Shown here in pieces: positions 55,666-64,000 of a stretch of DNA of 64,000 nucleotides. Origin of the DNA: an uncultured Eubacteriales bacterium (lineage in GTDB: Bacteria; Bacillota; Clostridia; Christensenellales; Aristaeellaceae); NCBI GenBank assembly GCA_902789795.1, contig CADAPM010000001.1, forward strand, positions 62,001 to 126,000. Direction: 5' to 3'. The position numbers were made by a program, and so were the translations under genes. Under the pieces are notes generated by a model. It was not told the origin of the DNA, did no database searches, and was given only the letters and a program-made list of their open reading frames with translations. How positions within the stretch are numbered: position 1 is the stretch's first letter; the number at the start of each line of letters is the position of its first letter.

Positions 55666-56763
55666 ATGATCGACGCAAAGTTGTGTTCCCGCGCCTGGCT
55701 TGAGGTGGATCTCGAGGCGCTCAGGGCAAATTATCGGGAGGCGAAAAGCCTGCTGCGTCCCGGCGCGGAGATGATCTGCGTGCTCAAGGCGGATGCCTAC
55801 GGCTACGGCGCGAAGCAGGTCGGGCGGACCCTATATGAGGAAGGGGTGCGCTTTTTTGCAGTGGCGACGGTGCCGGAGGCGGAGGAGCTGCTCGGGGCGC
55901 TGCCGGAGGACGTCCGGGTGCTGTGCCTGGGCGAGCCGGCGGACTGCGAGCTGGAGACCTGCGTCCGCCTGGGCATCCGGGTGACGGTGGGCAGCGCGGA
56001 AAAGCTGGTAGCGCTCAGCCGCATTGGCCAGGCCCTCAGCCGTCCGGCCTATGTGCACCTGAAGCTGGATACGGGCCTGCACCGGCTCGGCTTCACCGAT
56101 GTCAGCGAGCTCCTGCCTGCCCTTAAGCAGGAGGGAATCATCTACGAGGGGCTGTACAGCCACCTGGCGCTGCGCAGCCGGGAGCAGTCCATCGCGCAGC
56201 ACGAGCTTTTCGAACAGCTGAAGGGACAATTGGAAGCGGCGGGCTGGCATTTCCCGATGGTGCACCTGCTGGACTCCATCGGCCTGGTGCGCTACCGGGA
56301 TTGGCAGTACGACGCGGTGCGCGTCGGCGCGTTCCTGTACGGCAACGTGCCGCCCGCCTACGAGCACTTTGAGCGCCGACAGGCCGTGGGCCGCTTCTGC
56401 GCCCGGGTGACCCGGGTCGCCCTGGTCCCGGCGGGGGAGGGCATTGGATATGACGAAGCGCCGCTCCCGCGGGATACGCGGGTGGCGACGCTTTCGGTGG
56501 GCTATGTGGATGGCTATGCCCGCTCCCTGTCCGGTGTGGGCGAGGTCGAGATCCATGGTAAGCGGGCCAAGGTGCTGGGCCTCATCTGCATGGACCAGAT
56601 GATGGTGGACGTGACGGACATCCCGGACGCCGCCGCCGGCGACACCGCCGTCCTCCTGGGTGACGGCATCACCCTCAACGAGCTGGCCGCCTGGGGACAC
56701 CTGAATCGGAATGGGATCACGGCGTGCATTGGGAAGAGGATACCAAGGATCTACATGAGTTAG
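55666..56763 (+). CDS. alr: Alanine racemase
   Basis: 365 aa. PLP-binding Lys in VLKADAYGYG (K41), substrate region 'YVHLKLDTGLHRLGF', second-base Tyr in SVGYVDGYAR (about 279), 'GLICMDQMMVDVT'. Interconverts L- and D-alanine for peptidoglycan. ATG 55666 follows ACAGGAGTA. The last codons ATG-AGT-TAG merge with the first heptamer of the next repeat block, so the stop codon is part of the repeat. Confidence 0.95.
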   Translation: MIDAKLCSRAWLEVDLEALRANYREAKSLLRPGAEMICVLKADAYGYGAKQVGRTLYEEGVRFFAVATVPEAEELLGALPEDVRVLCLGEPADCELETCVRLGIRVTVGSAEKLVALSRIGQALSRPAYVHLKLDTGLHRLGFTDVSELLPALKQEGIIYEGLYSHLALRSREQSIAQHELFEQLKGQLEAAGWHFPMVHLLDSIGLVRYRDWQYDAVRVGAFLYGNVPPAYEHFERRQAVGRFCARVTRVALVPAGEGIGYDEAPLPRDTRVATLSVGYVDGYARSLSGVGEVEIHGKRAKVLGLICMDQMMVDVTDIPDAAAGDTAVLLGDGITLNELAAWGHLNRNGITACIGKRIPRIYMS

Positions 56764-56928
56764 GAGTGAGGAATGAGGAGTGAGGAGTTGCGGTAGAAAC
56801 TGCGCGAGGCGCAGTTTCATTGATCATCGCGCGAAGCGCCGCAACGATCGAAGAATACTCCGCAGCGGAGCGGACGAGTTTCTTCCACAATTCCTAATTC
56901 CTAACTCCTAACTCCTAATTCCTAATTG
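56757..56928. repeat. Heptamer-array inverted element (TTAGGAG/AACTCCT units)
   Basis: Left arm GTTAGGAGTGAGGAATGAGG (56,757 on), right arm AATTCC-TAATTCC-TAACTCC-TAACTCC (56,888-56,924). Core contains hairpins GAAACTGCGC-GAG-GCGCAGTTTC and CTCCGC-AGC-GGAG-type. Arms are complementary. It starts inside the alr stop codon. Confidence 0.75.
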
Positions 56929-56951
56929 AGCCGGGCATTGCCCGGCTCAAA
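56929..56951. terminator. Hairpin at the end of the HD-domain gene
   Basis: GAGCCGGGC-ATT-GCCCGGCTC; overlaps the last codons and stop of the minus-strand gene. Confidence 0.7.
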
Positions 56952-57540
56952 TTGTTTCCCCCTGCGAGATCTCGTCCAGCGTCATGCCGAAGCCGGGGAC
57001 GCATTCGCGCATGAAGTCGCGCACCTCGGGCAGGTCGATGCGGTCGATGGAGGAACGGATGGTATAGGCGGCGTTCTCGAACTCGGAGTTGCCGGCCTTT
57101 TTTTCTTCGATGCACTTGATGTAGGCGCTGATCTTGTCGGCGGCCTTGACCAGCTTCCATTCCAGCGAGCTCTCGTCATGGCAGATGAGGGGCTGATAAT
57201 CCGGCTGCAGGTCGTCGGGCAGCATGGACAGCAGGCGCTGGTTGGCGATGCTCTCCAGCCTCCGGTATTCCTGCTTGAGCTGGGGGTTATTGTGCTTGAC
57301 CGGGGTGGGCATATCGCCGGTGATGACCTCGCTGGCGTCATGGTAGAGCGCCAGCGCCATCACCTGGCCGGGATCGTATTGTCCAGCATAGCGCTTGTTG
57401 GCGAGCACCGCCAGGGCATGGGCGATCATGGCTGTCTGCGCCGCATGCTCGGTGTCGTTTTCCGGCATGGTGTTGCGCATCAGGCCCCATCGGTTGATAT
57501 ATTTCATACGGTTGATGTAGGCGAAAAAGTGGTACAGCAT
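56947..57540 (-). CDS. YfbR-like HD-domain 5'-nucleotidase
   Basis: 197 aa. HD-domain metal ligands: His in NDTEHAAQTAMIAHALA, HD in LALYHDASEVITGDMPTPVK, and a later Asp in LVKAADKISAYIKC. The 'HHDxxExxxGDxPTPVK' pattern is the YfbR (dNMP 5'-nucleotidase) signature. Removes phosphate from deoxynucleoside monophosphates. Monocistronic, convergent with alr. Confidence 0.9.
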   Translation of the reverse strand: MLYHFFAYINRMKYINRWGLMRNTMPENDTEHAAQTAMIAHALAVLANKRYAGQYDPGQVMALALYHDASEVITGDMPTPVKHNNPQLKQEYRRLESIANQRLLSMLPDDLQPDYQPLICHDESSLEWKLVKAADKISAYIKCIEEKKAGNSEFENAAYTIRSSIDRIDLPEVRDFMRECVPGFGMTLDEISQGETI

Positions 57541-57642
57541 GTTCTCGTCCTCGCGTGATGGATTCGCCGCTCTCGGCGGCGGGTTTTTATTGTAGCGGAT
57601 GCGGCGGGTTTTTTCAAGAAGATTTTCTTTCTGTTTTTTTGC

Positions 57643-57672
57643 AAAAGCAACGGCTCCTGCGGTTGCTTTTTT
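57643..57672 (+). terminator. Terminator-like hairpin in front of proA
   Basis: AAAAGCAAC/GTTGCTTTT with TTTTTT. About 60 bp before the proA start; may be an attenuator or the end of an unseen short RNA. A second GC hairpin (GCCGCTCTCGGCGGC then TTTTT) is at 57,568-57,594. Confidence 0.65.
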
Positions 57673-57730
57673 GTTTATTTTGATTTATCTTAAACAAGGT
57701 AAGATCGAACGCCGAAAGGGGAACGAGCAC

Positions 57731-59050
57731 ATGGAAGGACGCACACAGGCGATGGAAAGGACAGTCGCGCAGACTGCCAGGATGGCGCGGGAAGCGTCGA
57801 GGGAGCTGTCCGCAGCCACTATCGAGCAGCGCAACAGGGCGCTGGACGCCATGGCGGCGGCGCTCAATAAGAATCGGGCGTACCTGGTCGCGGAGAACCA
57901 GCTGGATCTGGAGGCCGCCCGGGCGGATCAGCTGGACGCGCCGCTCATGAGCCGCCTGGAGCTCAACGATAAAAAGATCAGCCAGCTGATCGACGGGCTG
58001 CAGGCCCTCATCCGGCTGCCGGACCCGCTCAACCGGACACTTATGGCCCGGGAGCTGACGCCGGGGCTCGACCTGTACCGGGTCTCCTGCCCCATTGGCG
58101 TGCTGGGCATCGTGTTCGAGAGCCGCCCGGATGCCCTGGTGCAGATCGCGTCCCTGGCGCTCAAGAGCGGCAACGCGGTGCTGCTGAAGGGCGGGCGCGA
58201 AGCGGCGAAGACCAACGCCGCGCTGTTCAAAGTCCTCGACCGGGCGGTGCGGGAAACGGGCATCCCCGAGGGCTGGGCGGGCCTTCTCCAAACCCGGGAG
58301 GATGTGAACGCCATGCTCTCCCTGGAACAGGATATCGACCTGCTGATCCCACGCGGCAGCAACGCTTTCGTGCGCTATATCATGGAGCACACCCACATCC
58401 TGGTCATGGGCCACGCTGATGGCCTGTGCCATACCTATGTGGACGCAGGCGCGGACCTGGACATGGCGGTGAGCGTGACTGTGGACGCCAAGACCCAGGC
58501 CTATGCCGTGTGCAACGCGACCGAGACCCTGCTGGTGCACCGGGACATCGCAGAAAAATTCCTGCCCGCGGCGGCGGAAGCGCTGCAGGCCAAGGGCGTG
58601 CGCCTGCTGGGGGATGAAGCGGCGCAGCGGATCATCGGCTGCGAGCCGGCTTCAGACGAGGACTGGGCGACGGAATACCTGGCTCCGGTGCTCTCCATCA
58701 AGGTGGTGTCCGGCGTGGAGGAGGCGTCCGCGCATATCAACCGCTACGGCTCCCATCATACGGACGCGATCATCACCAATGATGAGCTGGCGAAGCAGTA
58801 TTTCATCAGCCATGTGGATTCCGCGGGCGTGTATGTGAACTGCTCCACCCGCTTTGCGGACGGCTACCGCTACGGCTTCGGCGCGGAGGTGGGCATCTCC
58901 ACAAGCCGCCTGCATGCCCGGGGCCCCGTGGGCCTGGAGGGCCTGTGCACCTACAAATATATCCTGCTGGGCTCGGGCCAGACGGTGGCCGGGACCCTGG
59001 ACGGAACCTATCCCTTCACCCATCGGGACCTGGACTGCGGTAAAGCATGA
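57731..59050 (+). CDS. proA: Glutamate-5-semialdehyde dehydrogenase
   Basis: 439 aa from ATG 57731 (AGGGG). ALDH-superfamily enzyme with ProA motifs: 'CPIGVLGIVFESRPDALVQIASLALKSGNAVLLKGGREA', 'LIPRGSNAFVRYIMEHTHI', and catalytic Cys in AVCNATETLLVH. Reduces gamma-glutamyl phosphate in proline synthesis. proB is not adjacent in this window. The stop overlaps the ATG of an ABC exporter gene (ATGA). Confidence 0.95.
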   Translation: MEGRTQAMERTVAQTARMAREASRELSAATIEQRNRALDAMAAALNKNRAYLVAENQLDLEAARADQLDAPLMSRLELNDKKISQLIDGLQALIRLPDPLNRTLMARELTPGLDLYRVSCPIGVLGIVFESRPDALVQIASLALKSGNAVLLKGGREAAKTNAALFKVLDRAVRETGIPEGWAGLLQTREDVNAMLSLEQDIDLLIPRGSNAFVRYIMEHTHILVMGHADGLCHTYVDAGADLDMAVSVTVDAKTQAYAVCNATETLLVHRDIAEKFLPAAAEALQAKGVRLLGDEAAQRIIGCEPASDEDWATEYLAPVLSIKVVSGVEEASAHINRYGSHHTDAIITNDELAKQYFISHVDSAGVYVNCSTRFADGYRYGFGAEVGISTSRLHARGPVGLEGLCTYKYILLGSGQTVAGTLDGTYPFTHRDLDCGKA

Positions 59051-60813
59051 AATTTCTGTGGCGATACCTGAAAAACTATAAATACCGGATGAGCGGGGTC
59101 ATGCTGATCAAAATGTCGGCGACCTCGCTGGAGCTGCTGATTCCCTACGTGATGGAGCACCTGATCGACCATGTGGTGCCGACGCGGGAGGTGGTGTCGG
59201 CGCTTTTGTGGGGCGTCATCATGATCTGCCTGGCGATCGCCACGCGCTTTTTGAATGTGACGGCCAACCGCCTGAGCGTGAAGACGGCCAAGGAAGCGAC
59301 CTTCGAGGTGCGCAGGGACCTGTTCCACGCGGCTTTGCACCTGTCCGGCGGGCAGATGGACGCGCTGGGCCTGCCCTCGCTCATTTCGCGCATGACCTCG
59401 GACAGCTATAACGTGCAGTCCTTCACGCAGTCGGTGCAGACCATCGGCATCCGCGCGCCCATCATGCTGCTGGGCGGCATCACCATCACCCTGACCATGG
59501 ATGTGGGCCTTGCCTCCATTTTGTGCGTCATGGCGCCCATCCTGATCGTGGTGGTGGTCCTGATCTCCCGCAGCGGTATCCCGCTGTATGACCGGGTGCA
59601 GCGCGGGATGGACGATATCGTGCGCGTCATGCGCGAGAACATCACCGGCATCCGCGTGGTGAAGGCGCTCTCCCGCGAGGACCACGAGACCGAGCGCTTC
59701 CGCCGCACGAATGACGAGACCATGCGCCGCGACATTAAGGCGGGCATGATCATGTCCCTGCCCGGCCCCATCGTCACCCTGTTTCTGAACGTGGGCCTGA
59801 CCTTAGTGGTGCTCATCGGCGCGCGGCGCGTCAACGACGGCCTCACCGAGCCGGGCGTGATCCTGGCCTTCCTGACCTATTTCAATATGATCCTGATGGG
59901 CGTCATGGGCCTGAACCGCATTTTCATGATGATGTCCAAGGCCAACGCCTCCGCCTACCGTATCCAGGAGGCTGTGGACCAGGAGGAGGCCCTGCGCCGC
60001 CTGCCAAATGCCGAGGCGCCCGATACCAGGCGGCCCGGCTTCATCGTGTTTGACCATGTGAGCTTCAGCTATGATCCGGACGCCGGAGACGATCACGACC
60101 AGGACAGCCGCTTTGCCGGCGCGTCCCGCCAGCAGTGCCTGAGCGATATCGACTTTGAGATCCCCAAGGGCGGCTCCCTGGGCATCATCGGCGCTACCGG
60201 CTCGGGCAAGACCAGCATTATCAACCTGTTGATGCGCTTTTACGAGCCCCAGTCCGGGCACGTGTATGTGGACGGGCACGACGTGCGGACCTATGAGCTG
60301 GCGGCCCTCCGCCGGCGCTTCGGCGTGGTGCTGCAGAACGACCGCATTTTTGCGGATACCATTCGGGAGAACGTGACCTTTGGCCGCGACGTGGACGAGC
60401 CGGCGCTCCGCGCCGCCGCGGCGGACGCCATGGCCGCGGAATTTGTGGAGGCCTATGAGGACCAGTACGACCACAGGGCGGTCATTCACGGCGCGAACTT
60501 CTCCGGCGGGCAGAAGCAGCGGCTGCTGATCGCCCGTGCCCTGGCCGCGCACCCGGAGATCCTGGTGCTGGACGACAGCTCCTCGGCCCTGGACTATCGC
60601 ACGGATTCCGCCCTGCGCAAGGCCATCCGGGAGCACTATGCGGATACGACCATGATCGTCATCGCCCAGCGCGTGTCCTCCCTGCGCAGCCTGGATAAGA
60701 TCATCGTGCTGGACGAGGGCCGGATGATCGGCTGCGGCACCCATGAGGAGCTGCTGGCCTCCTGCCCGGCCTACCGGACGATCCACGAGACGCAGATGGG
60801 GGAGGCGGACTGA
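59047..60813 (+). CDS. Heterodimeric ABC exporter subunit with degenerate catalytic site
   Basis: 588 aa: six-helix exporter domain (about 1-310) then ATPase. Walker A GATGSGKTS (about 380), signature NFSGGQKQR, Walker B ILVLDDSSSALD with Asp where the catalytic Glu should be, H-loop changed to VIAQRVSSL (Gln for His). These changes mark the degenerate half of BmrC/TM287-type exporters. The extra acidic/hydrophilic insertion before the P-loop (GDDHDQDSR) is unusual. Overlaps proA by 4 bp, implying co-translation although the functions differ. Confidence 0.92.
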   Translation: MKFLWRYLKNYKYRMSGVMLIKMSATSLELLIPYVMEHLIDHVVPTREVVSALLWGVIMICLAIATRFLNVTANRLSVKTAKEATFEVRRDLFHAALHLSGGQMDALGLPSLISRMTSDSYNVQSFTQSVQTIGIRAPIMLLGGITITLTMDVGLASILCVMAPILIVVVVLISRSGIPLYDRVQRGMDDIVRVMRENITGIRVVKALSREDHETERFRRTNDETMRRDIKAGMIMSLPGPIVTLFLNVGLTLVVLIGARRVNDGLTEPGVILAFLTYFNMILMGVMGLNRIFMMMSKANASAYRIQEAVDQEEALRRLPNAEAPDTRRPGFIVFDHVSFSYDPDAGDDHDQDSRFAGASRQQCLSDIDFEIPKGGSLGIIGATGSGKTSIINLLMRFYEPQSGHVYVDGHDVRTYELAALRRRFGVVLQNDRIFADTIRENVTFGRDVDEPALRAAAADAMAAEFVEAYEDQYDHRAVIHGANFSGGQKQRLLIARALAAHPEILVLDDSSSALDYRTDSALRKAIREHYADTTMIVIAQRVSSLRSLDKIIVLDEGRMIGCGTHEELLASCPAYRTIHETQMGEAD

Positions 60814-60814
60814 T

Positions 60815-62584
60815 ATGACGAGACGCGACTCCATCATGCACAAGCCCCACGACGCGCGCAGCGCCCTGCGCAGGCTCGTGTCCTTCCTGGGTCCCTTCCG
60901 CTGGCTGATCGCGCTGGTGGCGGTGCTGTGCGTCACCTCCAACCTGCTGAGCCTGTGGGGCCCGAACCTGGCGGGCCAGGCCATCAACGCGGCGGCCGCC
61001 GGCAAAGGCATGGTCGATTTTGACCTCGTGACCTATTACGCGGTGCGGATGCTGTTCTGCTACGTATCCTCCTCGCTCCTGACCATCGGCATCCATGTGC
61101 TGATGACCAACGTATCCAAGCGCGTGGCGCGGCAGCTGCGCGGCGCGGTGTTCAACAAGCTGATGCGCCTGCCGGTGGGCTTCTTCGACCGGAACCAGGC
61201 CGGCGATATCATCAGCCGTGTGAGCTATGACGTGGATGTCATCGCCACCTGCATGGCCACCGACGTGACCAGCATTCTGACCAGCACCGTCACGGTCATC
61301 GGCTCCGTGGTCATGATGGTCTCTATCTCCCTGCCGCTGTCGGCGGTGGTGCTGTTCAGCGTGCCGACGGCGGTTCTGTACACCTCGCGCATGCGCAAGA
61401 TCACCCAGCCGCGCTTCGTGAAGCGGTCCAAGAACTACGGCATCATGAACGGCTTCGTGGAGGAGATGCTCTCCGGCCAGAAGACCATCCAGGCCTACGC
61501 CTATGAGGACGAGGCGGAGCGCCGCTTCGACCGCATCAATACCGACGCGGCAGAGGCGTATTACGATGCGGACCGCTACGGCGTGACCATCGGCCCCACC
61601 ATGGGCGCGATCAACAATATCACATTGTCGCTCATTGCCCTGCTGGGGTCCGTCCTGTACATGCACGGCTGGATCGGGCTGGGCAATATCTCCTCCTTCG
61701 TGCTGTACTCCCGCAAGTTCTCCGGCCCCATCAATGAGATCGCCAACATCATCAACGAGCTGTTCTCGGCCCTTGCGGCATCGGAGCGCGTGTTCGCCCT
61801 GCTGGACGCGCCGGAGGAACTGCAGGACCGGGAGAATGCGGAAAGCCTCACCGACGTGCGCGGCGACGTGCGCATGGACCACGTGGCCTTCGGCTATGAC
61901 GAAAACCGCACCATCATCCATGACCTGAGCCTGCATGCGGAGGCCGGAAAGCTGGTGGCCATTGTCGGCCCCACGGGCGCGGGCAAGACCACCATCATCA
62001 ACCTGCTGATGCGCTTTTACGACGTGGACCGGGGCGAGGTGCTGATTGACGAAAGGGATATCCGCGACTGCACCCGGAAGAGCGTGCGCGGGGCCTACGC
62101 CATGGTGCTGCAGGACACCTGGGTGTTCCGGGGCACGATCTTCGATAACATCGCCTACGGCCGGCCCGACGCCACCATGGACGAGGTGGTGGCCGCGGCA
62201 AAAGCTGCCCACATCCATCCCTTCATCATGCGCCTGCCCGAGGGCTACCAGACGGTCATCAGCGAGGACGGCGGCAATATCTCCAAAGGCCAGAAGCAGC
62301 TGTTGACCATCGCCCGGGCCATGCTCTACGACGCGCGGATGCTGATCCTGGACGAGGCCACCTCCAGCGTGGATACGTCCACCGAGCGCGAGATCCAGGC
62401 CGCTATGCGCGAGCTGATGCGGGACAAGACCTGCTTCGTGATCGCCCACCGCCTGTCCACCATCCAGCACGCGGACCTGATCCTGGTGCTGGACCAGGGC
62501 GACGTGGTGGAGCAGGGTACCCACGAGACCCTGATGAAGGAGAAGGGCTTCTACTGGAAGCTGTATCGCTCACAGTTCGAATAA
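60815..62584 (+). CDS. Heterodimeric ABC exporter subunit with canonical Walker B
   Basis: 589 aa from ATG 60815 (GGAGGCGG). Exporter domain with 'LMRLPVGFFDRNQAGDIISRVSYDVD', Walker A GPTGAGKTT (about 385), Walker B MLILDEATSSVD with catalytic Glu, H-loop VIAHRLSTI. Its own signature is degenerate (ISKGQKQ instead of LSGGQ). With the preceding subunit it makes one consensus and one degenerate nucleotide site. Likely drug or lipid/peptide export; substrate unknown. Ends at a strong terminator. Confidence 0.93.
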   Translation: MTRRDSIMHKPHDARSALRRLVSFLGPFRWLIALVAVLCVTSNLLSLWGPNLAGQAINAAAAGKGMVDFDLVTYYAVRMLFCYVSSSLLTIGIHVLMTNVSKRVARQLRGAVFNKLMRLPVGFFDRNQAGDIISRVSYDVDVIATCMATDVTSILTSTVTVIGSVVMMVSISLPLSAVVLFSVPTAVLYTSRMRKITQPRFVKRSKNYGIMNGFVEEMLSGQKTIQAYAYEDEAERRFDRINTDAAEAYYDADRYGVTIGPTMGAINNITLSLIALLGSVLYMHGWIGLGNISSFVLYSRKFSGPINEIANIINELFSALAASERVFALLDAPEELQDRENAESLTDVRGDVRMDHVAFGYDENRTIIHDLSLHAEAGKLVAIVGPTGAGKTTIINLLMRFYDVDRGEVLIDERDIRDCTRKSVRGAYAMVLQDTWVFRGTIFDNIAYGRPDATMDEVVAAAKAAHIHPFIMRLPEGYQTVISEDGGNISKGQKQLLTIARAMLYDARMLILDEATSSVDTSTEREIQAAMRELMRDKTCFVIAHRLSTIQHADLILVLDQGDVVEQGTHETLMKEKGFYWKLYRSQFE

Positions 62585-62598
62585 CCATAACTAATACT

Positions 62599-62629
62599 AA
62601 AACACCCAGCTCAGTGAGCTGGGTGTTTT
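62599..62629 (+). terminator. Terminator of the proA-exporter operon
   Basis: AAAACACCCAGCTCA/TGAGCTGGGTGTTTT, 15-bp stem. Confidence 0.92.
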
Positions 62630-62682
62630 AACACTCCAATTTTGAAATGATAAAACAGTAAAGCGGCTTTCTCGGAAGGGGG

Positions 62683-62729
62683 TCTGGGGGGAACCGCTCT
62701 TTGGACGCCAAAGAGCGGTTCCCCCCAGA
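62683..62729. repeat. Perfect 22-bp hairpin with 3-base loop
   Basis: Arms start TCTGGGGGGAACCGCTC and end GAGCGGTTCCCCCCAGA around ACG. No T-run. It lies between convergent transcription units and may be a REP-like or 3'-end processing element. Confidence 0.75.
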
Positions 62730-62745
62730 TAAATTATAAGTATTC

Positions 62746-63738
62746 TCAGTTTTCCTCATCCGTCAGGATGATCCCCAGGCCGATTGGCAGGCCCTTTTCC
62801 TCGGGGATCAGCACCACGGTGGCGGAGGCGTCCGCCTCGTTGGTCAGCACGCGCTGGACGGTGCAGGTGAAGTGGGTCTCGTGGGGGTCATCGTTGCGCG
62901 TGTAATACCAAGTGTCGCCCTTCTTGAACCTCGCGGCGTCATCAGCGCTCACCTCCGCTCTCAGGCTCACCGAGGTGGCGATGGTGGCGGCGGATTGGTC
63001 CTTCACAACCTCGCTGCCTGCGCTCGTGCGCAGGGCGGTCACGATGCCGCTCTGGGGGACGATGAGCTCCGTGTCCTCACTGGAGGCGGTGGAAAAGAGC
63101 CACTGCCCGCGCTCGACACGGTCGCCCACCCCAACGCGCAGGGAGAGCAGCACGCCCGTGCCAGAGACAGGGATCGTGTCATGGCTGGTGACGGTGCCCT
63201 TGCCGATAAGACTGCGGGTGCTGTAGGCAGGATCACGGTACAGGAACACCGCCTCGCCCACATACAGTTCACCGCCGGTCACCTCCGCGCTGAAGTTCGC
63301 GCCGTTGATGGCGGTCACGCGGGCGATGGCTTTGTGGGTGCCGTCCACGCTGCAGCGCACGTAGATCTGCTCGCCGCTGTGGATCAGCGCGTTTTCCGGC
63401 GTCTTGGCGTAGTCCTGGGACGTGCAGGTCAGGGTGTAGAGGGTGACGGGCGCGATCTCCAGCACGGTATCGGCGATGGTGTCGCCCGTCTCCAGGTGCA
63501 CGGCGGCGACTGTGCCGTCCGCAGGCGCGAATACCTTCGTCTCCCGGATGGCCCCGATCACGTCGCCGGCCTGCACCTGCTGCCCGACCTCCGCGTTCAG
63601 ATGGGTCAGGGTGCCGCTGGAGGGGATCTCGACCTCCACGGTGTCCTCAGCGGTCACGGTGCCCGCCCAGGTGTCCGCCAAGGCCGGGGTCACCGCCAGC
63701 ACAGCGGCCAGCAGCAGAAGGAAGAATCTTGTTTTCAT
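62746..63738 (-). CDS. Secreted HlyD/biotinyl-lipoyl-like protein
   Basis: 330 aa. Signal peptide MKTRFFLLLLAAVLAVTPALA. A barrel-sandwich hybrid domain is split: 'VEVEIPSSGTLTHLNAEVGQQVQAGDVIGAI' with 'KVFAPADGTVAAVHLETGDTIA' (about 33-95), and a second set near 185-255 (SGTGVLLSLRVGVGDRVERG, VPQSGIVTALRTSAGSEVV). This is the fold of membrane-fusion proteins, here without coiled-coil hairpin or membrane anchor. Possibly the adaptor of an export system encoded to the right. Starts 13 bp after the next gene's stop. Confidence 0.75.
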   Translation of the reverse strand: MKTRFFLLLLAAVLAVTPALADTWAGTVTAEDTVEVEIPSSGTLTHLNAEVGQQVQAGDVIGAIRETKVFAPADGTVAAVHLETGDTIADTVLEIAPVTLYTLTCTSQDYAKTPENALIHSGEQIYVRCSVDGTHKAIARVTAINGANFSAEVTGGELYVGEAVFLYRDPAYSTRSLIGKGTVTSHDTIPVSGTGVLLSLRVGVGDRVERGQWLFSTASSEDTELIVPQSGIVTALRTSAGSEVVKDQSAATIATSVSLRAEVSADDAARFKKGDTWYYTRNDDPHETHFTCTVQRVLTNEADASATVVLIPEEKGLPIGLGIILTDEEN

Positions 63739-63750
63739 GGCTGCCTCACT

Positions 63751-64000
63751 TTAGTTGATCGCGGTCAGGATGCCGTCCTGGACGGCGTACATCCTTTCCT
63801 CGACGTTCACAAACAGTCCGTTTTCATCCAGGCTGAATACGAAGTCCGAGGCGACAAAGCCGCCGGCGCGCTCGCGCCCGTAGGCGGTGCCGGTCAGGGC
63901 CAGATCCGTGGGAATCACCACCTCGTCCTCAGCCACGCTGAAGGAGAGGGCGCTCACGCCGGACTTAAAGAGGGTCTGCAGGGCATACTGGGTAAAGTAC
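63751..64000 (-). CDS. Protein of unknown function (partial, N-terminus off the right edge)
   Basis: The minus-strand frame is open from the window edge (codon phase starting 63,999) to the stop at 63,751, about 83 residues: ...QYALQTLFKSGVSALSFSVA, ending MYAVQDGILTAIN. It could start upstream of the window; the internal GTG at 63957 is an unlikely start. Probably the gene before the HlyD-like protein in an operon; composition suggests another secreted or adaptor component, for which there is no direct evidence. Confidence 0.65.
   Translation of the reverse strand, partial: YFTQYALQTLFKSGVSALSFSVAEDEVVIPTDLALTGTAYGRERAGGFVASDFVFSLDENGLFVNVEERMYAVQDGILTAIN

Noticed and set aside
57640-57730. 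Proline-specific T-box or riboswitch before proA
   Set aside because: Only simple terminator hairpins are visible; no T-box or known aptamer core.

Overview
The window joins a prophage (1 to about 28,676) to bacterial chromosome (about 28,677 to 64,000). Base composition is GC-rich. Sigma-70-type promoters, strong AGGAGG ribosome sites, an ECF-type thiamine transporter under a TPP riboswitch, a single-chain glycyl-tRNA synthetase, a Y-family polymerase/YolD pair and a SpoVK/CbbX-like AAA+ protein together suggest an anaerobic Clostridia-type Firmicute, probably from a gut or rumen. I cannot name the species.

Prophage. The attR junction is a 3' tRNA fragment (T-arm, acceptor arm, CCA) at 28,649-28,676, next to a tyrosine integrase. 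The left end, with lysis, baseplate and tail fibre genes, lies outside the window. Read from right to left the phage has: integrase and two small genes; a CI/Cro-type switch with four operator-like repeats (26,228-26,358); a long minus-strand early operon of small genes, including DUF1064, DUF551 twice, DUF3102, ORF6C and a DnaD-like replication protein whose gene contains five 12-bp iterons beside an AT-rich stretch; two HTH genes and an ArpU/RinA-like late regulator; a candidate late promoter; and the morphogenetic genes. The head module is lambda-type (Nu1/GpA terminase, gpW, portal, ClpP-type protease with scaffold, decoration protein, capsid E). The tail module is contractile (sheath, tube, frameshifted chaperone, gpD-like hub, tape measure). 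It is therefore a mosaic myovirus-like phage. Its gene gaps carry dispersed structured repeats, some of which also occur in the host chromosome.

Chromosome. From left to right: two secreted SH3-domain proteins; a Y-family DNA polymerase with YolD; a large repeat-containing lipoprotein; a TPP riboswitch with thiT and a translationally coupled amidohydrolase; an AAA+ ATPase; a perfect REP doublet beside a RAYT transposase; pyruvate kinase with tldD/tldE; a small membrane protein and glycyl-tRNA synthetase on the minus strand; an orphan 170-aa protein; a hydrolase/membrane fusion protein; an aminotransferase; a five-gene oligopeptide-type ABC importer; alanine racemase; an HD-domain nucleotidase; proA overlapping a heterodimeric ABC exporter; and secreted HlyD-like genes at the right edge.

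Most notable: a T7 slippery site giving a 204-aa tail chaperone fusion; an InlB-type repeat on the head decoration protein; a lambda-O-like origin candidate; a REPIN/RAYT pair; and heptamer-array plus palindrome elements that lie just after stop codons in both phage and host, always purine-rich (AGGAG-like) on the coding strand.
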